Part shown: piece after piece, positions 50,398-59,289 of the stretch
Numbering within the stretch: position 1 is the first letter of the stretch
Layout: each line of letters begins with the position of its first letter
Assembly: GCF_001612635.1 (NCBI RefSeq)
Contig: NZ_BDAV01000010.1
Location: 248,001 to 312,000 of the forward strand
Reading direction: 5' to 3'
Length of the DNA: 64,000 nt
Source of the DNA: Nocardia africana NBRC 100379
Lineage (GTDB): Bacteria; Actinomycetota; Actinomycetes; Mycobacteriales; Mycobacteriaceae
Translations under genes and position numbers: made by a program
The notes under the pieces: generated by a model
Seen by the model: only the letters and a program-made list of their open reading frames with translations
Databases searched by the model: none
Told to the model about the DNA's origin: nothing

Positions 50398-51191
50398 TGC
50401 AACCCGAACCCGATTTGGACGTCGTCTTCAAGGCATTGGCCGACCCGACGCGGCGACTGCTGCTGGATCGGCTTCGCGAGCAGAACGGGCAGACCCTGCG
50501 CGAACTGTGCGAGCGGGTGGAGATGGCGCGCCAGTCGGTGACGCAGCATCTCGACATCCTGGTGCGGGCGGGACTGGTCACCGTGCTGCGACGCGGGCGG
50601 GAACGGGTGCACTACATCAATCCGGCACCTATCCACGACATCGAACAACGATGGATCTCCGTCTTCGACAGGCCGCGACTGGATGCGATCCGGGCCATCA
50701 AAAACCAGGCTGAGGAGTACGCCATGAGCACGACCGTGCCCACCTACGTCTATGTCACCTACATCCACGCCAGTGCCGAACAGGTCTGGAAGGCATTGAC
50801 CGATGCCGATCTCACCGCCCGCTACTGGGGGCATGCGAATGTGTCCGACTGGCAACCGGGTTCGAGCTGGGAACACCGCCGCGTCGACGGCTCGGGCGCC
50901 GTCGACGTCGTCGGTGAGGTCATCGAATCGGATCCGCCGCACCGCCTCGTGGTGACCTTCGAGGACATGCCGGATGCCGACCGGTCGCCGTCGCTGGTCA
51001 CCTTCCTGGTCGAACCGCACCGCGATATCGTCCGGCTCACCGTCACGCACGAGAATCTGCCGAATCAGGAGATGCTGCACGGCATTTCGAGCGGTTGGCC
51101 GGCGGTGCTGGCCAACCTCAAGTCCCTGCTCGAGACCGGCGACGTACTGCCGCAGGCCCCGTGGGAGATGTCGAGCGAACCGGTCGGCTGA
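50397..51191 (+). CDS. ArsR-type regulator fused to an SRPBCC/AHSA1 domain
   Basis: A 264-residue fusion. Residues 1 to about 95 form an ArsR-type winged helix (FKALADPTRRLLLDRLREQ, then MARQSVTQHLDILVRAGLV). Residues 110-264 form an SRPBCC/AHSA1 domain (VYVTYIHASAEQVWKALTDADLTARYWG). The ArsR part lacks the usual metal-binding cysteines, so a small ligand or partner probably binds the SRPBCC pocket. I choose GTG at 50397, because an upstream ATG at 50367 lies inside the operator and the predicted transcript would start at this GTG without a leader. The operator suggests autoregulation. Confidence 0.85.
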   Translation: MQPEPDLDVVFKALADPTRRLLLDRLREQNGQTLRELCERVEMARQSVTQHLDILVRAGLVTVLRRGRERVHYINPAPIHDIEQRWISVFDRPRLDAIRAIKNQAEEYAMSTTVPTYVYVTYIHASAEQVWKALTDADLTARYWGHANVSDWQPGSSWEHRRVDGSGAVDVVGEVIESDPPHRLVVTFEDMPDADRSPSLVTFLVEPHRDIVRLTVTHENLPNQEMLHGISSGWPAVLANLKSLLETGDVLPQAPWEMSSEPVG

Positions 51192-51236
51192 GCCGGATCG
51201 AACGAAGCCGGATCAGACGAAGCCGGATCAGACGAA
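51192..51236. repeat. Three 15-bp tandem repeats at convergent gene ends
   Basis: Three units of 15 bp: GCCGGATCGAACGAA once and GCCGGATCAGACGAA twice. The array fills the gap after the ArsR-SRPBCC stop and covers the last codons and stop of the acyl-CoA dehydrogenase, so that gene's stop region is duplicated. Confidence 0.85.
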
Positions 51237-52847
51237 GGCGCGCTGCAGGATCGCCTCGGTATCCACCCCCACCGAGAGGGTGCCGAAGGCGATTCCCCAG
51301 TCGCCACCGAATCGGCTGGCGCAGAACGCGTCCGCCACCGCGGCATGGCCGTGGCGCACCAGCTGCGCGCCCTGCAGTACCAACGCCATCAGTTCGACCA
51401 CCCGCCGGGCGCGGAACTCGATATCGCTGAGGTCGGTGAGCTCTTTACCGATCCGGTCGATCGCATCGTCGAGGTGGTGGTTGGCGCCGCGGGCCAGCGA
51501 GACCTCGTTGAAGTAGGCCTCGACCGTCTCCGGCTGACGGCCCATGGCGCGCAGGGCGTCCAGCGCGGCCACATTGCCCGAGCCCTCCCAGATCGACATC
51601 AGCGGCGCCTCCCGATACAGCCGCGGCATACCGGATTCCTCGACGTAGCCGTTGCCGCCGAAGCACTCCAGCGCCTCGGCCGCGTGCGCGGGGGCACGCT
51701 TGCAGACCCAATACTTGGTGACCGCCAACGCGATTCGGCGCAGCGCGGCCTCGGCGGGGTCGGTAGCGGCGCGGTCGGTGGCGCCGGCCAGCCGCATCAT
51801 CACCGTGGTCGCGGCATCGGATTCGATCACCAGATCGGCCAGCACATTGCGCATGGCGGGCTGATCGATCAGCTTGGCGCCGAAGGCTTCTCGATGCCGG
51901 GCGTGATGGGCGGCGTAGACAACGCCGGTGCGCATACCGGTCGCGGAACCGATCACACAGTCGAGCCGGGTCATATTCACCATCTCGATGATGGTTTTCA
52001 CACCCGCGCCCTCGGCGCCGACCAGCCAGCCGGTCGCGTTCTCGTACTCGATCTCCGAGGACGCGTTGGACTTGTTGCCCAGCTTGTCCTTCAGGCGCTG
52101 CAGCCGCAGCGCGTTGCGGGTGCCGTCGGGCAGCACTCGCGGCAGCAGGAAGCAGGACAGGCCGCCGGGCGCCTGCGCCAGCGTCAGGAACATATCCGAC
52201 ATCGGAGCGGAGGTGAACCACTTGTGCCCGACGATGCGATAGGTGCCGTCGGATTGCGGTGTGGCCGTGGTGGTATTGGCGCGAACGTCGGAGCCACCCT
52301 GCTTCTCCGTCATCGACATTCCGGCGATCAGCCCGGCCTTCGAGGAGGGCTCACGCAGGCCGAAATCGTAGCTGCGCGAACCGAGTAGCGGCTCGAAGCG
52401 GGCGGCCAGTTCGGGATTGTGGCGCAGCGCCGGAACCGCGGCGTAGGTCATGGAGATGGGGCACATATGTCCGGCGTCGGCGATGCCCCAGGTGTAGAAC
52501 TTCGCGGCGCGGGCGACGTGCGCGCCGGGCCGATCGTCGAGCCAGGGGCTGCCGTGCAGGCCGTGCCGGACCGCGACGTCCATCAGGTTGTGCCAGTAGG
52601 GGTGGAACTCCACCTCGTCCACTCGATTGCCGTAGCGATCGTGGGTGTGCAGCACCGGCGGATACTCGTTGGCCAGCCGGCCCCACTCCTGCACCTCGAA
52701 ACTGCCTGCCAGCGCGCCCAATTCGCGCACTTCGGCCTCCGCCCAGCCGGCGCCTTCGCGATGCAGGCCCTCGATCAGCGCGGGGTTGCGGGAGAAGTCG
52801 AACGGGGTGATCGGCGGAACCTGGTTGAACACTTCGTGGGTGGCCAT
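51228..52847 (-). CDS. AidB-like acyl-CoA dehydrogenase
   Basis: A 539-residue flavoprotein of the acyl-CoA dehydrogenase family, closest in form to AidB (DNA-alkylation response). VFNQVPPITPFDFSRNPAL is the AidB-type N-terminus. MTEKQGGSDVRANTT and VGHKWFTSAPMSDMFL form the FAD domain, and FGGNGYVEESGMPRLYREAPLMSIWEGSGNV the C-terminal domain. Whether it acts on acyl-CoA or protects DNA is not known from sequence. ATG at 52847 lies 10 bases after the TetR stop, so the regulator and dehydrogenase are cotranscribed. Confidence 0.88.
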   Translation of the reverse strand: MATHEVFNQVPPITPFDFSRNPALIEGLHREGAGWAEAEVRELGALAGSFEVQEWGRLANEYPPVLHTHDRYGNRVDEVEFHPYWHNLMDVAVRHGLHGSPWLDDRPGAHVARAAKFYTWGIADAGHMCPISMTYAAVPALRHNPELAARFEPLLGSRSYDFGLREPSSKAGLIAGMSMTEKQGGSDVRANTTTATPQSDGTYRIVGHKWFTSAPMSDMFLTLAQAPGGLSCFLLPRVLPDGTRNALRLQRLKDKLGNKSNASSEIEYENATGWLVGAEGAGVKTIIEMVNMTRLDCVIGSATGMRTGVVYAAHHARHREAFGAKLIDQPAMRNVLADLVIESDAATTVMMRLAGATDRAATDPAEAALRRIALAVTKYWVCKRAPAHAAEALECFGGNGYVEESGMPRLYREAPLMSIWEGSGNVAALDALRAMGRQPETVEAYFNEVSLARGANHHLDDAIDRIGKELTDLSDIEFRARRVVELMALVLQGAQLVRHGHAAVADAFCASRFGGDWGIAFGTLSVGVDTEAILQRAFV

Positions 52848-52857
52848 ATGAATTCTC

Positions 52858-53454
52858 CTATTCGTGCGCGCCGAGCGCGCGCAGGGCGAAGGCGACGAGT
52901 TCGGGCACCACCGATTCGCTCTGCAACTGCTCGGCCAGCGGTCCGACCAGCACCTCACCGATCGCGCCGACCAGGGCGGTGGCGGTGGTGCGCGGGTCCT
53001 GGGGCGGCAGCTGTCCGGCGCCGACACCGTCGGCGATCGCGGTCTCGAAGGTTTCGGCGAAGGCCCTGCGGAAGCGCAGGCGTTCGGTGTCGACGCTCGC
53101 GTCCACGGGTTCGGCGAGCAGGACGTAGGCGAGTTTGGGATTCTTCAGCGCGCGTCCGGCGAAGGTCTCCACCGCGGCGGTGACGCGCTCGACGACGCCG
53201 CCCTCCGCCCCGGCCTGGGCGACCGCGGCGACCTCGCGCGTGACGACATCCCGGAACACCGCGGTGACCAGCTCGGCCTTACCGCTGAAGCTCTTGTAGA
53301 CGGTTCCGGTGGCCACCCCGGCCTCCGCGGCGACGGTGGCCATCGACAGCCCGGCGAAGCCCTGCTCCGAGAGCACCTTCATGGCCGCGTGCACGATGGC
53401 GCGCGACTGCGCGTCGAGTCGCGCCTGCACGGCGGGTGTTCTGCGGTATGCCAC
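52858..53454 (-). CDS. TetR-family repressor
   Basis: A 198-residue TetR regulator. The N-terminal helix-turn-helix (AMKVLSEQGFAGLSMATVAAEAGVATGTVYKSFSGK) is complete. The C-terminal ligand-binding domain fits regulators of fatty-acid or short-chain metabolism. The GTG start at 53454 is directly followed upstream by a 29-bp inverted repeat, probably its operator. It should repress its own operon with the AidB-like gene and the divergent crotonase-acyltransferase pair. Confidence 0.9.
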   Translation of the reverse strand: MAYRRTPAVQARLDAQSRAIVHAAMKVLSEQGFAGLSMATVAAEAGVATGTVYKSFSGKAELVTAVFRDVVTREVAAVAQAGAEGGVVERVTAAVETFAGRALKNPKLAYVLLAEPVDASVDTERLRFRRAFAETFETAIADGVGAGQLPPQDPRTTATALVGAIGEVLVGPLAEQLQSESVVPELVAFALRALGAHE

Positions 53455-53455
53455 G

Positions 53456-53484
53456 CAAGAAGTGAATCATAAATTCATTTCTTG
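53456..53484. promoter_or_regulatory. TetR operator candidate and divergent promoters
   Basis: CAAGAAGTGAAT, five bases, ATTCATTTCTTG; the arms match at 11 of 12 positions. TTGACG (53482-53487) and TATGGT (53507-53512) read toward the crotonase, and TATGAT (complement of 53466-53471) toward the TetR gene. Confidence 0.8.
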
Positions 53485-53519
53485 ACGCAAGGGCCGGGGC
53501 GGGCCGTATGGTCGAATTC

Positions 53520-54281
53520 GTGAGCGTACGAATCGAGCGCAGCGGCCCGGTCTTCACGGTGATCCTGGATCGCCCCGAGGCGCGCAATGCCGTCGACGGA
53601 CCGACCGCGCAGGCGCTGGCCGACGCCTTCCGCGCATTCGATGCCGACGACACCGCGGCGGTCGCGGTGCTCTGGGGCGCGGGCGGCACCTTCTGCGCCG
53701 GGGCCGATCTGAAATCGCTGGGCACCGAGAAGTCCAACCGGGCGGCCGAGGACGGCGACGGCCCCATGGGTCCCACCCGCATGACGCTGTCCAAGCCGGT
53801 GATCGCCGCCGTTTCCGGCTATGCCGTAGCCGGCGGGCTGGAACTGGCGCTGTGGTGCGACCTGCGAATCGCCGAGCAGGACAGCACGTTCGGTGTGTTC
53901 TGCCGTCGCTGGGGCGTCCCGCTGATCGACGGTGGCACGGTGCGGCTGCCCCGCGTCGTGGGTGCGGGCCGGGCGATGGACATGATCCTGACCGGCCGAG
54001 CCGTCGCCGCGCCCGAGGCACTGCAGATCGGACTGGTCAACCGGGTCGTCGCCCCCGGTGAATCCCGTTCCGCCGCAGAGCGACTCGCCGCCGAACTGGC
54101 CGCGCTGCCGCAGACCTGCCTGCGTTCGGACCGGATGTCGGCGCTGGAGCAGTGGGGCCTGGACGAATCGGAGGCGATGGCCCGCGAATTCCGCTACGGC
54201 TTCACCGCGCTGGCCGACGGCGCGCTCGAGGGCGCGCAACGGTTCGCCGGTGGGGCGGGCCGGCACGGATCGTCGGCCTGA
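53520..54281 (+). CDS. Enoyl-CoA hydratase/isomerase family protein
   Basis: A 253-residue crotonase-fold protein. The oxyanion-hole segments GTFCAGADLKSLG and GYAVAGGLELALWCDLRIA are present, and FCRRWGVPLIDGGTVRLPR covers the usual catalytic glutamate position, here with aspartate/glycine. Hydration is therefore uncertain and an isomerase or hydrolase role is possible. GTG at 53520 lies about eight bases after the -10 element, so the transcript is probably leaderless; ATG at 53508 falls in the -10. It is followed six bases later by the acyltransferase gene. Confidence 0.83.
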   Translation: MSVRIERSGPVFTVILDRPEARNAVDGPTAQALADAFRAFDADDTAAVAVLWGAGGTFCAGADLKSLGTEKSNRAAEDGDGPMGPTRMTLSKPVIAAVSGYAVAGGLELALWCDLRIAEQDSTFGVFCRRWGVPLIDGGTVRLPRVVGAGRAMDMILTGRAVAAPEALQIGLVNRVVAPGESRSAAERLAAELAALPQTCLRSDRMSALEQWGLDESEAMAREFRYGFTALADGALEGAQRFAGGAGRHGSSA

Positions 54282-54287
54282 GCGGCG

Positions 54288-55514
54288 ATGGGCCGGCTCA
54301 CCGTCGTCGACGAGATCTTCCTGCGCGCCCACCGTGGTCTGGGCACTTCCAGCGCCCTGCAGGGGTTGTGGCGCACCGCCGACCCGATCGACCGGCGGCT
54401 GCTGGAACAGCTCCACGCCGCCCTGCGGGTCGGCCCCCTCGGCCGCCGCGTGGTCCGGCCGCGAGTCCCGGGGGCGCGGCCGTACTGGCGGCGCAACAAC
54501 AGCGCCCATCCGTTGCGCATCGCCGGCGGCGGCATCGCCACCGCCGACCTGCTGAGCTGGGCCGACGAACAGGGCTACGATCTGGATCCGGAATTCGCGC
54601 CGGGATGGCGGCTGTCCGCGGCGGCGCTGCGTGAGGGCGGTTCGGTGGTGGCACTGACATGTTCCCATGCTCTCGCCGACGGACGCGGCCTGGCCCTGGC
54701 CGTCGACCACGCGCTGTCCGGCACCCCGCTCACGGAATATGCGGCGCCGCAGTCGGATTGGGCCGATGCGGCGCGGCAGTGGACCACCGTGCTGTCCGGC
54801 ACCGCGCGAGCCCTGCGATACGGGGTGCCCCGGGGATCCGATGGCGGTCCGGGACGCAGCGCGGAAACGGCGACGACATCCGATGCGGTGCTGCAGTTTC
54901 CGGCGGCCGACTGGGAGCTGGCCGCGGCGGGACGGGGCGGCACGGCCAACAGCCTGTTCCTCCACATCGTCGCGAAGATGCTGTGGGACAGCGGCTTCCC
55001 CGATCCGTCGATAGCCGCCGCCGTACCCGTCGACACCCGCGACGATCGCCGGGTCAACAACGACATGGCCATGACCGAAGTGGTGGTCGACCGCACCGAT
55101 ACGCCCGCGACCCTGCGCGAGAAGTGCCGTGCCGCATACGAATACCGGATCTCCGGTCCCCCGGGCATGCCCGCGGAACTGCTGCAGGTACTGCCCGCGC
55201 GCGTCGCCCACCGGCTCTCCCGCGGTGCCGGCGAACGCGACATCCTGTGCTCGAACATCGGCACCCTGCCGACCTCGCTGGCACAGCTGGGCCCGCATCG
55301 CTGCACCGGCGTCGCCGCCCGGGCCATCCATCCCGGACTGCAATCGACGGCACTCCCCCGCACCCGCCTCGCGGCCTACCTGTCCCGGATCGGGCACACG
55401 TACACCCTCGCGCTGGTGGGCCTGGATCAGGAGTACATCCGTTCCCCCGCTGCGCTGGTCGATCTCGCGCGCAAGGCCATCGAGCGGCTCGACGTGCCGG
55501 TCACCGTCTGGTGA
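54288..55514 (+). CDS. Condensation-like HxxxDG acyltransferase
   Basis: A 408-residue stand-alone protein of the condensation/BAHD superfamily. The catalytic SHALADG lies near residue 125. A later AVPVDTRDDRRVNNDMAMTEVVVD and CSNIGTLPTSLAQLG resemble the C-terminal lobe of PapA-type and wax-ester-related acyltransferases. The acyl donor and acceptor are unknown. It begins six bases after the crotonase gene and likely shares its promoter and TetR control, which suggests a short acyl-modifying pathway. Confidence 0.75.
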   Translation: MGRLTVVDEIFLRAHRGLGTSSALQGLWRTADPIDRRLLEQLHAALRVGPLGRRVVRPRVPGARPYWRRNNSAHPLRIAGGGIATADLLSWADEQGYDLDPEFAPGWRLSAAALREGGSVVALTCSHALADGRGLALAVDHALSGTPLTEYAAPQSDWADAARQWTTVLSGTARALRYGVPRGSDGGPGRSAETATTSDAVLQFPAADWELAAAGRGGTANSLFLHIVAKMLWDSGFPDPSIAAAVPVDTRDDRRVNNDMAMTEVVVDRTDTPATLREKCRAAYEYRISGPPGMPAELLQVLPARVAHRLSRGAGERDILCSNIGTLPTSLAQLGPHRCTGVAARAIHPGLQSTALPRTRLAAYLSRIGHTYTLALVGLDQEYIRSPAALVDLARKAIERLDVPVTVW

Positions 55515-55527
55515 GCCGGCGCCCGGT

Positions 55528-56208
55528 TCAGGCGAATTCGCCGGACCGGGTGCGCGCCATCACGTGGTCCGGGACAGCCACCGGGCGCACCAGGTCGGGC
55601 GCCGCGACCGGCGTGCCGAAGACCTGGCGGACCGGGAGCAGGCCCGCCCAGGCGTCGCTGTTCAGGTCTGCCGGATCGTCGGAGGGATCGCCGGTTCGGG
55701 TCTTCACCGACGCTTCGGTGAGATCGAGGGCCAGAACCAGAGTGGCCGCCAGTTCCTTCTTGTCGGGCGCACGCACGGTGTCCCAGGCGCCGGGGGCGGA
55801 ATGTTCGACGATGGCGCGCAATGCGTGCAGACGTTCGTCGGGGTCGGTGACTTCGACCGGACGCCCGTGGATGACGGCGGAGCGGTAGTTCATCGAAAAG
55901 TGCATGGCCGCACGGGCATACACGATCGCATCGACCAGACTGACCGCGACACAAACATCACCGGTCAGCGCGGCGCGCAGGTTCCCGGCGCCCGTGGATC
56001 CGTGCAGATACAGGGTGTCCGCGCGGCGGCCGTAGATCGTCGGCAGCACGACGGGCGAGCCGTGCAGGGTCACCCCGATATGACAGATCAGTCCGGCGTC
56101 GAGCACCTCGTCCAGTGCCGCGCGGTCGGTGACGGCGCGGTGACGGTATCGGGTGACGGTGCTCCGCGGCGTCGGCGAGAGCTTCGGGCGTGCGGGTGTT
56201 CCTGTCAT
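55528..56208 (-). CDS. Pyridoxamine 5'-phosphate oxidase-like flavoprotein
   Basis: A 226-residue protein of the PNPOx-like FMN-binding split-barrel group. HIGVTLHGSPVVLPTIYGR and LYLHGSTGAGNLRAAL resemble the FMN-site strands of this family, and HFSMNYRSAVIHGRPVEVTD follows. Such proteins may oxidise or bind B6 vitamers, or act on other ligands. ATG at 56208 is chosen. It is divergent from a MocR regulator, a common pairing for B6-linked genes, which suggests that MocR controls it. Confidence 0.78.
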   Translation of the reverse strand: MTGTPARPKLSPTPRSTVTRYRHRAVTDRAALDEVLDAGLICHIGVTLHGSPVVLPTIYGRRADTLYLHGSTGAGNLRAALTGDVCVAVSLVDAIVYARAAMHFSMNYRSAVIHGRPVEVTDPDERLHALRAIVEHSAPGAWDTVRAPDKKELAATLVLALDLTEASVKTRTGDPSDDPADLNSDAWAGLLPVRQVFGTPVAAPDLVRPVAVPDHVMARTRSGEFA

Positions 56209-56237
56209 ATGACCAGGGTCTACGATCGAGTGGCATC

Positions 56238-56247
56238 GCCATATGGC
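56238..56247. promoter_or_regulatory. Palindrome in PNPOx-MocR divergent gap
   Basis: GCCATATGGC is a perfect 10-bp palindrome. A related CATATG occurs at 56206-56211, at the PNPOx-like start. Together they could be the MocR binding region, but the evidence is only the sequence symmetry and position. Confidence 0.3.
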
Positions 56248-56324
56248 CAATCAGGAGCTATTCCGGAAGTCCACTTGCGCGGACATCTCGGTGGGTCCCG
56301 TCACTCGATCCGAAGGGAGCACCC

Positions 56325-57719
56325 GTGGACGACCTCCCGCTGTCGATCGATCGCGATGTACCACGCCCGCTGTCGGTCCAGGTCGCCGACGAATTGCGCG
56401 CCGCGGCGACGGCCGGCCGGCTGCGGGGCGGCGAGCGACTCCCCTCCTCCCGCGCTCTGGCCGCCCGCCTCGGCGTCAGCCGCACGGTGGTCACCGCCGC
56501 CTACGACCAATTACATGCCGAGGGCTGGATCTCCGGACGGCACGGCTCGGGCACCTACCTCACCGCCGCACCCGCATCGGCGCCGGAACCCGTTGCGGTG
56601 AACGCGCTTTCGGATACCACCGATGATCTGCTCGACCTTGCCCCGGGCTCCCCGTGCGTAGCGGCGATAGACCGTGCGGCCTGGCGTCGCGCCTGGCGTG
56701 CCGCGAGCGACCGGATGCCGTCGGCGCGCAAGGACCGCGGCGGCGAACCGGACTACCTCGCCGTGATCGCCGAACATCTGCTCCGCCATCGCGGCCTCAC
56801 CCCCGGCACCGACAGCGTCGTCCTCGCCACCTCCGGAACCAGTTCGGCGGTCGGCGAACTCGCGCACGCCGTGCTGCGCCCCGGCGACACCGTGGCCGTC
56901 GAGGATCCCGGCTACCTCCGCGCGGTCGGCGCCTTCCAGGCCGCGGGAATCGACGTGCTGCCGATACCGTTGGACGACAAGGGTATTCGAGTGGACAGGA
57001 TTCCCGCCGATGCGCGCGTCGTGTACTGCACCCCGGCCCATCAATTCCCGCTCGGCGCCCGGATGCCCGCCGCCCGCCGCGTCGAACTGATCGACTTCGC
57101 CCGGCGAACCGGCGCCCTGATCATCGAAGACGACTACGACGGTGAATTGCGGTACGACAGCGCCCCTTTGCCGCTGCTGGCGAGCCTCGACCCGGACCGG
57201 GTCATCCACCTCGGCACCACCTCCAAGATCCTGTCCACCACGCTCGGCGTCGGCTGGCTGGTCGCATCCCGGGCGATAGCGGACGCCGTGCTCGCCCATC
57301 GGGAATCGACCGGCACGTGCCCGGCTCCGGCCGGCCAGTTGGTGTTCGCCGAACTCGCCGGACACGGTGACCTGGCGCGTCATCTACGCCGCCTGCGCCG
57401 CGAGATGCCACCGCGGCGGGCACTGGTGGTCGACACCCTGCGCCACCACGGCCTCGAGGTCGCCGGCGATCACGCCGGATCGCACGTCCTGGTCCCCCTC
57501 GAATCCGCCGCGATCGAGGCAGCAGCGATCGGCCACGCCCGCGATCGCGGCGTACGGCTCGACGGCCTGGCCCGCCATCACGCCGATCGACCACACACCT
57601 TCGGTGCCCCGATCGGCTACGCGACCCTGCCCTCCGCCGAACTGCGCGCCGCGATCACCATCGCCGCCGAATGCCTCGCGGCCGCTTCGTCCGGCCGCTT
57701 TTCCCAAAGCTGGCAATAG
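56325..57719 (+). CDS. MocR-type GntR regulator with aminotransferase domain
   Basis: A 464-residue MocR/GntR regulator. Residues 1-75 hold a GntR winged helix (LPSSRALAARLGVSRTVVTAAYDQLHAEGW). The rest is a fold-type I aminotransferase domain, with the PLP lysine expected in TTSKILS and the DDYDGELRYD motif. Such proteins use PLP as effector, as PdxR does when it controls vitamin B6 genes. GTG at 56325 follows GAAGGGAG. It faces the PNPOx-like gene, so it is probably its regulator. Confidence 0.9.
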   Translation: MDDLPLSIDRDVPRPLSVQVADELRAAATAGRLRGGERLPSSRALAARLGVSRTVVTAAYDQLHAEGWISGRHGSGTYLTAAPASAPEPVAVNALSDTTDDLLDLAPGSPCVAAIDRAAWRRAWRAASDRMPSARKDRGGEPDYLAVIAEHLLRHRGLTPGTDSVVLATSGTSSAVGELAHAVLRPGDTVAVEDPGYLRAVGAFQAAGIDVLPIPLDDKGIRVDRIPADARVVYCTPAHQFPLGARMPAARRVELIDFARRTGALIIEDDYDGELRYDSAPLPLLASLDPDRVIHLGTTSKILSTTLGVGWLVASRAIADAVLAHRESTGTCPAPAGQLVFAELAGHGDLARHLRRLRREMPPRRALVVDTLRHHGLEVAGDHAGSHVLVPLESAAIEAAAIGHARDRGVRLDGLARHHADRPHTFGAPIGYATLPSAELRAAITIAAECLAAASSGRFSQSWQ

Positions 57720-57884
57720 CAGGCCGGTTGCGTGCGGGCATAGGGTGCGAAATTCTCGATCCGAGTGCGACCCTGACGAGCGATAGATCGAGGCGGTTGT
57801 GGGAATTGCTTCTGCTCTCCCCGAGGTCGAGGTGGGCAGCCGCGGCAGTGGCTGCGTATCGGTGGTTCGCGGATCAGGGCGTGT

Positions 57885-59273
57885 GTGGTGACTCGGTCCG
57901 GGGGTGAGGATCTCGCGGGCTTGGAGGACCACATCATCACCGGGTTGCGCGGGCTCGCGCCGCCGGGATGGCAACGGCTGGAGGCATCGTTCGCGTCGAC
58001 CGTCGTCACCGAATCGGCGTTGTTCGTGGTCGATGACGGCGACGGGCCGATCAGGTGTCAGGTGTCGGAGGAGGTGTGGGCGTCGGTGCGCCGGCACCGG
58101 CAGGTTGCGGCTGAGCTGCGGAGTGAGCCGTGGTGGCGGATGGTGGTGCGTGCCGACGCGGACGCGGCCGAGGTCGTCGTCGATCATGGGGCCGAGCCGT
58201 TTCCCGGAGAGCAACTGTTCGCACCGCAGGCGTATCTGGCCGACCTGGAGCACTATCCGCGCGGTCGGCTGCCGGTGTGGCTGGCCGCGTACATCGGGCG
58301 GGGTGAATCCCAGTCGCGGCCACCGCGCGCCGCCTGGGATCGAATGCGGGCGGACCGGAGTGCGGGCGTGCGGGCCGTGCCGGTGACCGGCGAGTTGCCG
58401 GACCTGCGAACACTATGGGCCCGGTGGGCGGTGCTGGCCTCGGCCTTCGTGGCGGTCGGCTCGGAACGGGGACCACGGATCGGTCCCTCGGTAGGCATCT
58501 TCGAGAGTGCGGGACACAGCGGTTCGACGTTGACGCTGCTGCCCGGGGACCGGGCGGTGCTGTCGGGTGGCGTATGGGAGGCACCGGCCCTGGACCTCGC
58601 CTACAACGGTGGCGGTGCGATGCCGAATGTGTTTGCGGGAGCGCCCGATTGGGTGGCCGACCCGGTGCTCAATCCGCGGGTGATGACCGGCATGCTGTCG
58701 TTCTGCTTTTGGTGGGATGGGGGACAGTGGTACCGGGGTGAATCCGCGCCGATGCCGGAATGCGCGGCGGCCCTGCCGGCGGTGTGGACCGCCGACACGG
58801 TGGCGCGAGTAGTCGCCGATGTGGTGGAGAATCCGTCGCCGGATGCCGCCGAGTCGCTGGTGTCGGCCGCGCAGGCCGCCGCGGTGACACGCGAGGCGGT
58901 CGTGCAGGTCGTCGGTGACGATTCCCGGGTCGACGTCCCCGGTGCGCTGTTCCAGTTCGTACTCGCGGATCTGATCGCCGGCGAAGTCGCCGGGATCGGC
59001 GAGGCGGAGGCGTTGAAACTGGTCCGCGATCACATCCGCGAGCGCGGGTACGACACCGCGGATTTCCCCCTGACGTCCTTGCGCGCCACCCGGGTCAGCG
59101 TGGGCTGGATGGTGCGATCGCCGGTGCCGGACAACGACATCGCCCTGGACCGTGCGGTCTTCTATGTCGCCGACGACGGCGTCGTGGAGCGCTCGAGTAC
59201 GTCGGTGCCGCTGTCGGTTTTCGTGACCGACTTCGAGCGACGCTTCCGCCTGCGGGTCGGCGGCCGGATCTGA
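57885..59273 (+). CDS. Protein with Imm35/YrhB-like C-terminal domain
   Basis: A 462-residue cytoplasmic protein. The first 300 residues are not recognised, but an N-terminal segment (GLRGLAPPGWQRLEASFASTVVTESALF) resembles domains in polymorphic-toxin loci of actinobacteria. The C-terminal 70 residues (VGWMVRSPVPD, AVFYVADDGVVERSSTSVP, VTDFERRF) look like the Imm35/YrhB domain found in toxin-immunity contexts. Two adjacent GTG codons can start it (57885, 57888). It lies 16 bases before the WXG100 gene and probably shares its transcript. Immunity is inferred. Confidence 0.65.
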   Translation: MVTRSGGEDLAGLEDHIITGLRGLAPPGWQRLEASFASTVVTESALFVVDDGDGPIRCQVSEEVWASVRRHRQVAAELRSEPWWRMVVRADADAAEVVVDHGAEPFPGEQLFAPQAYLADLEHYPRGRLPVWLAAYIGRGESQSRPPRAAWDRMRADRSAGVRAVPVTGELPDLRTLWARWAVLASAFVAVGSERGPRIGPSVGIFESAGHSGSTLTLLPGDRAVLSGGVWEAPALDLAYNGGGAMPNVFAGAPDWVADPVLNPRVMTGMLSFCFWWDGGQWYRGESAPMPECAAALPAVWTADTVARVVADVVENPSPDAAESLVSAAQAAAVTREAVVQVVGDDSRVDVPGALFQFVLADLIAGEVAGIGEAEALKLVRDHIRERGYDTADFPLTSLRATRVSVGWMVRSPVPDNDIALDRAVFYVADDGVVERSSTSVPLSVFVTDFERRFRLRVGGRI

Positions 59274-59289
59274 CGGCACGAGGCGGGAT

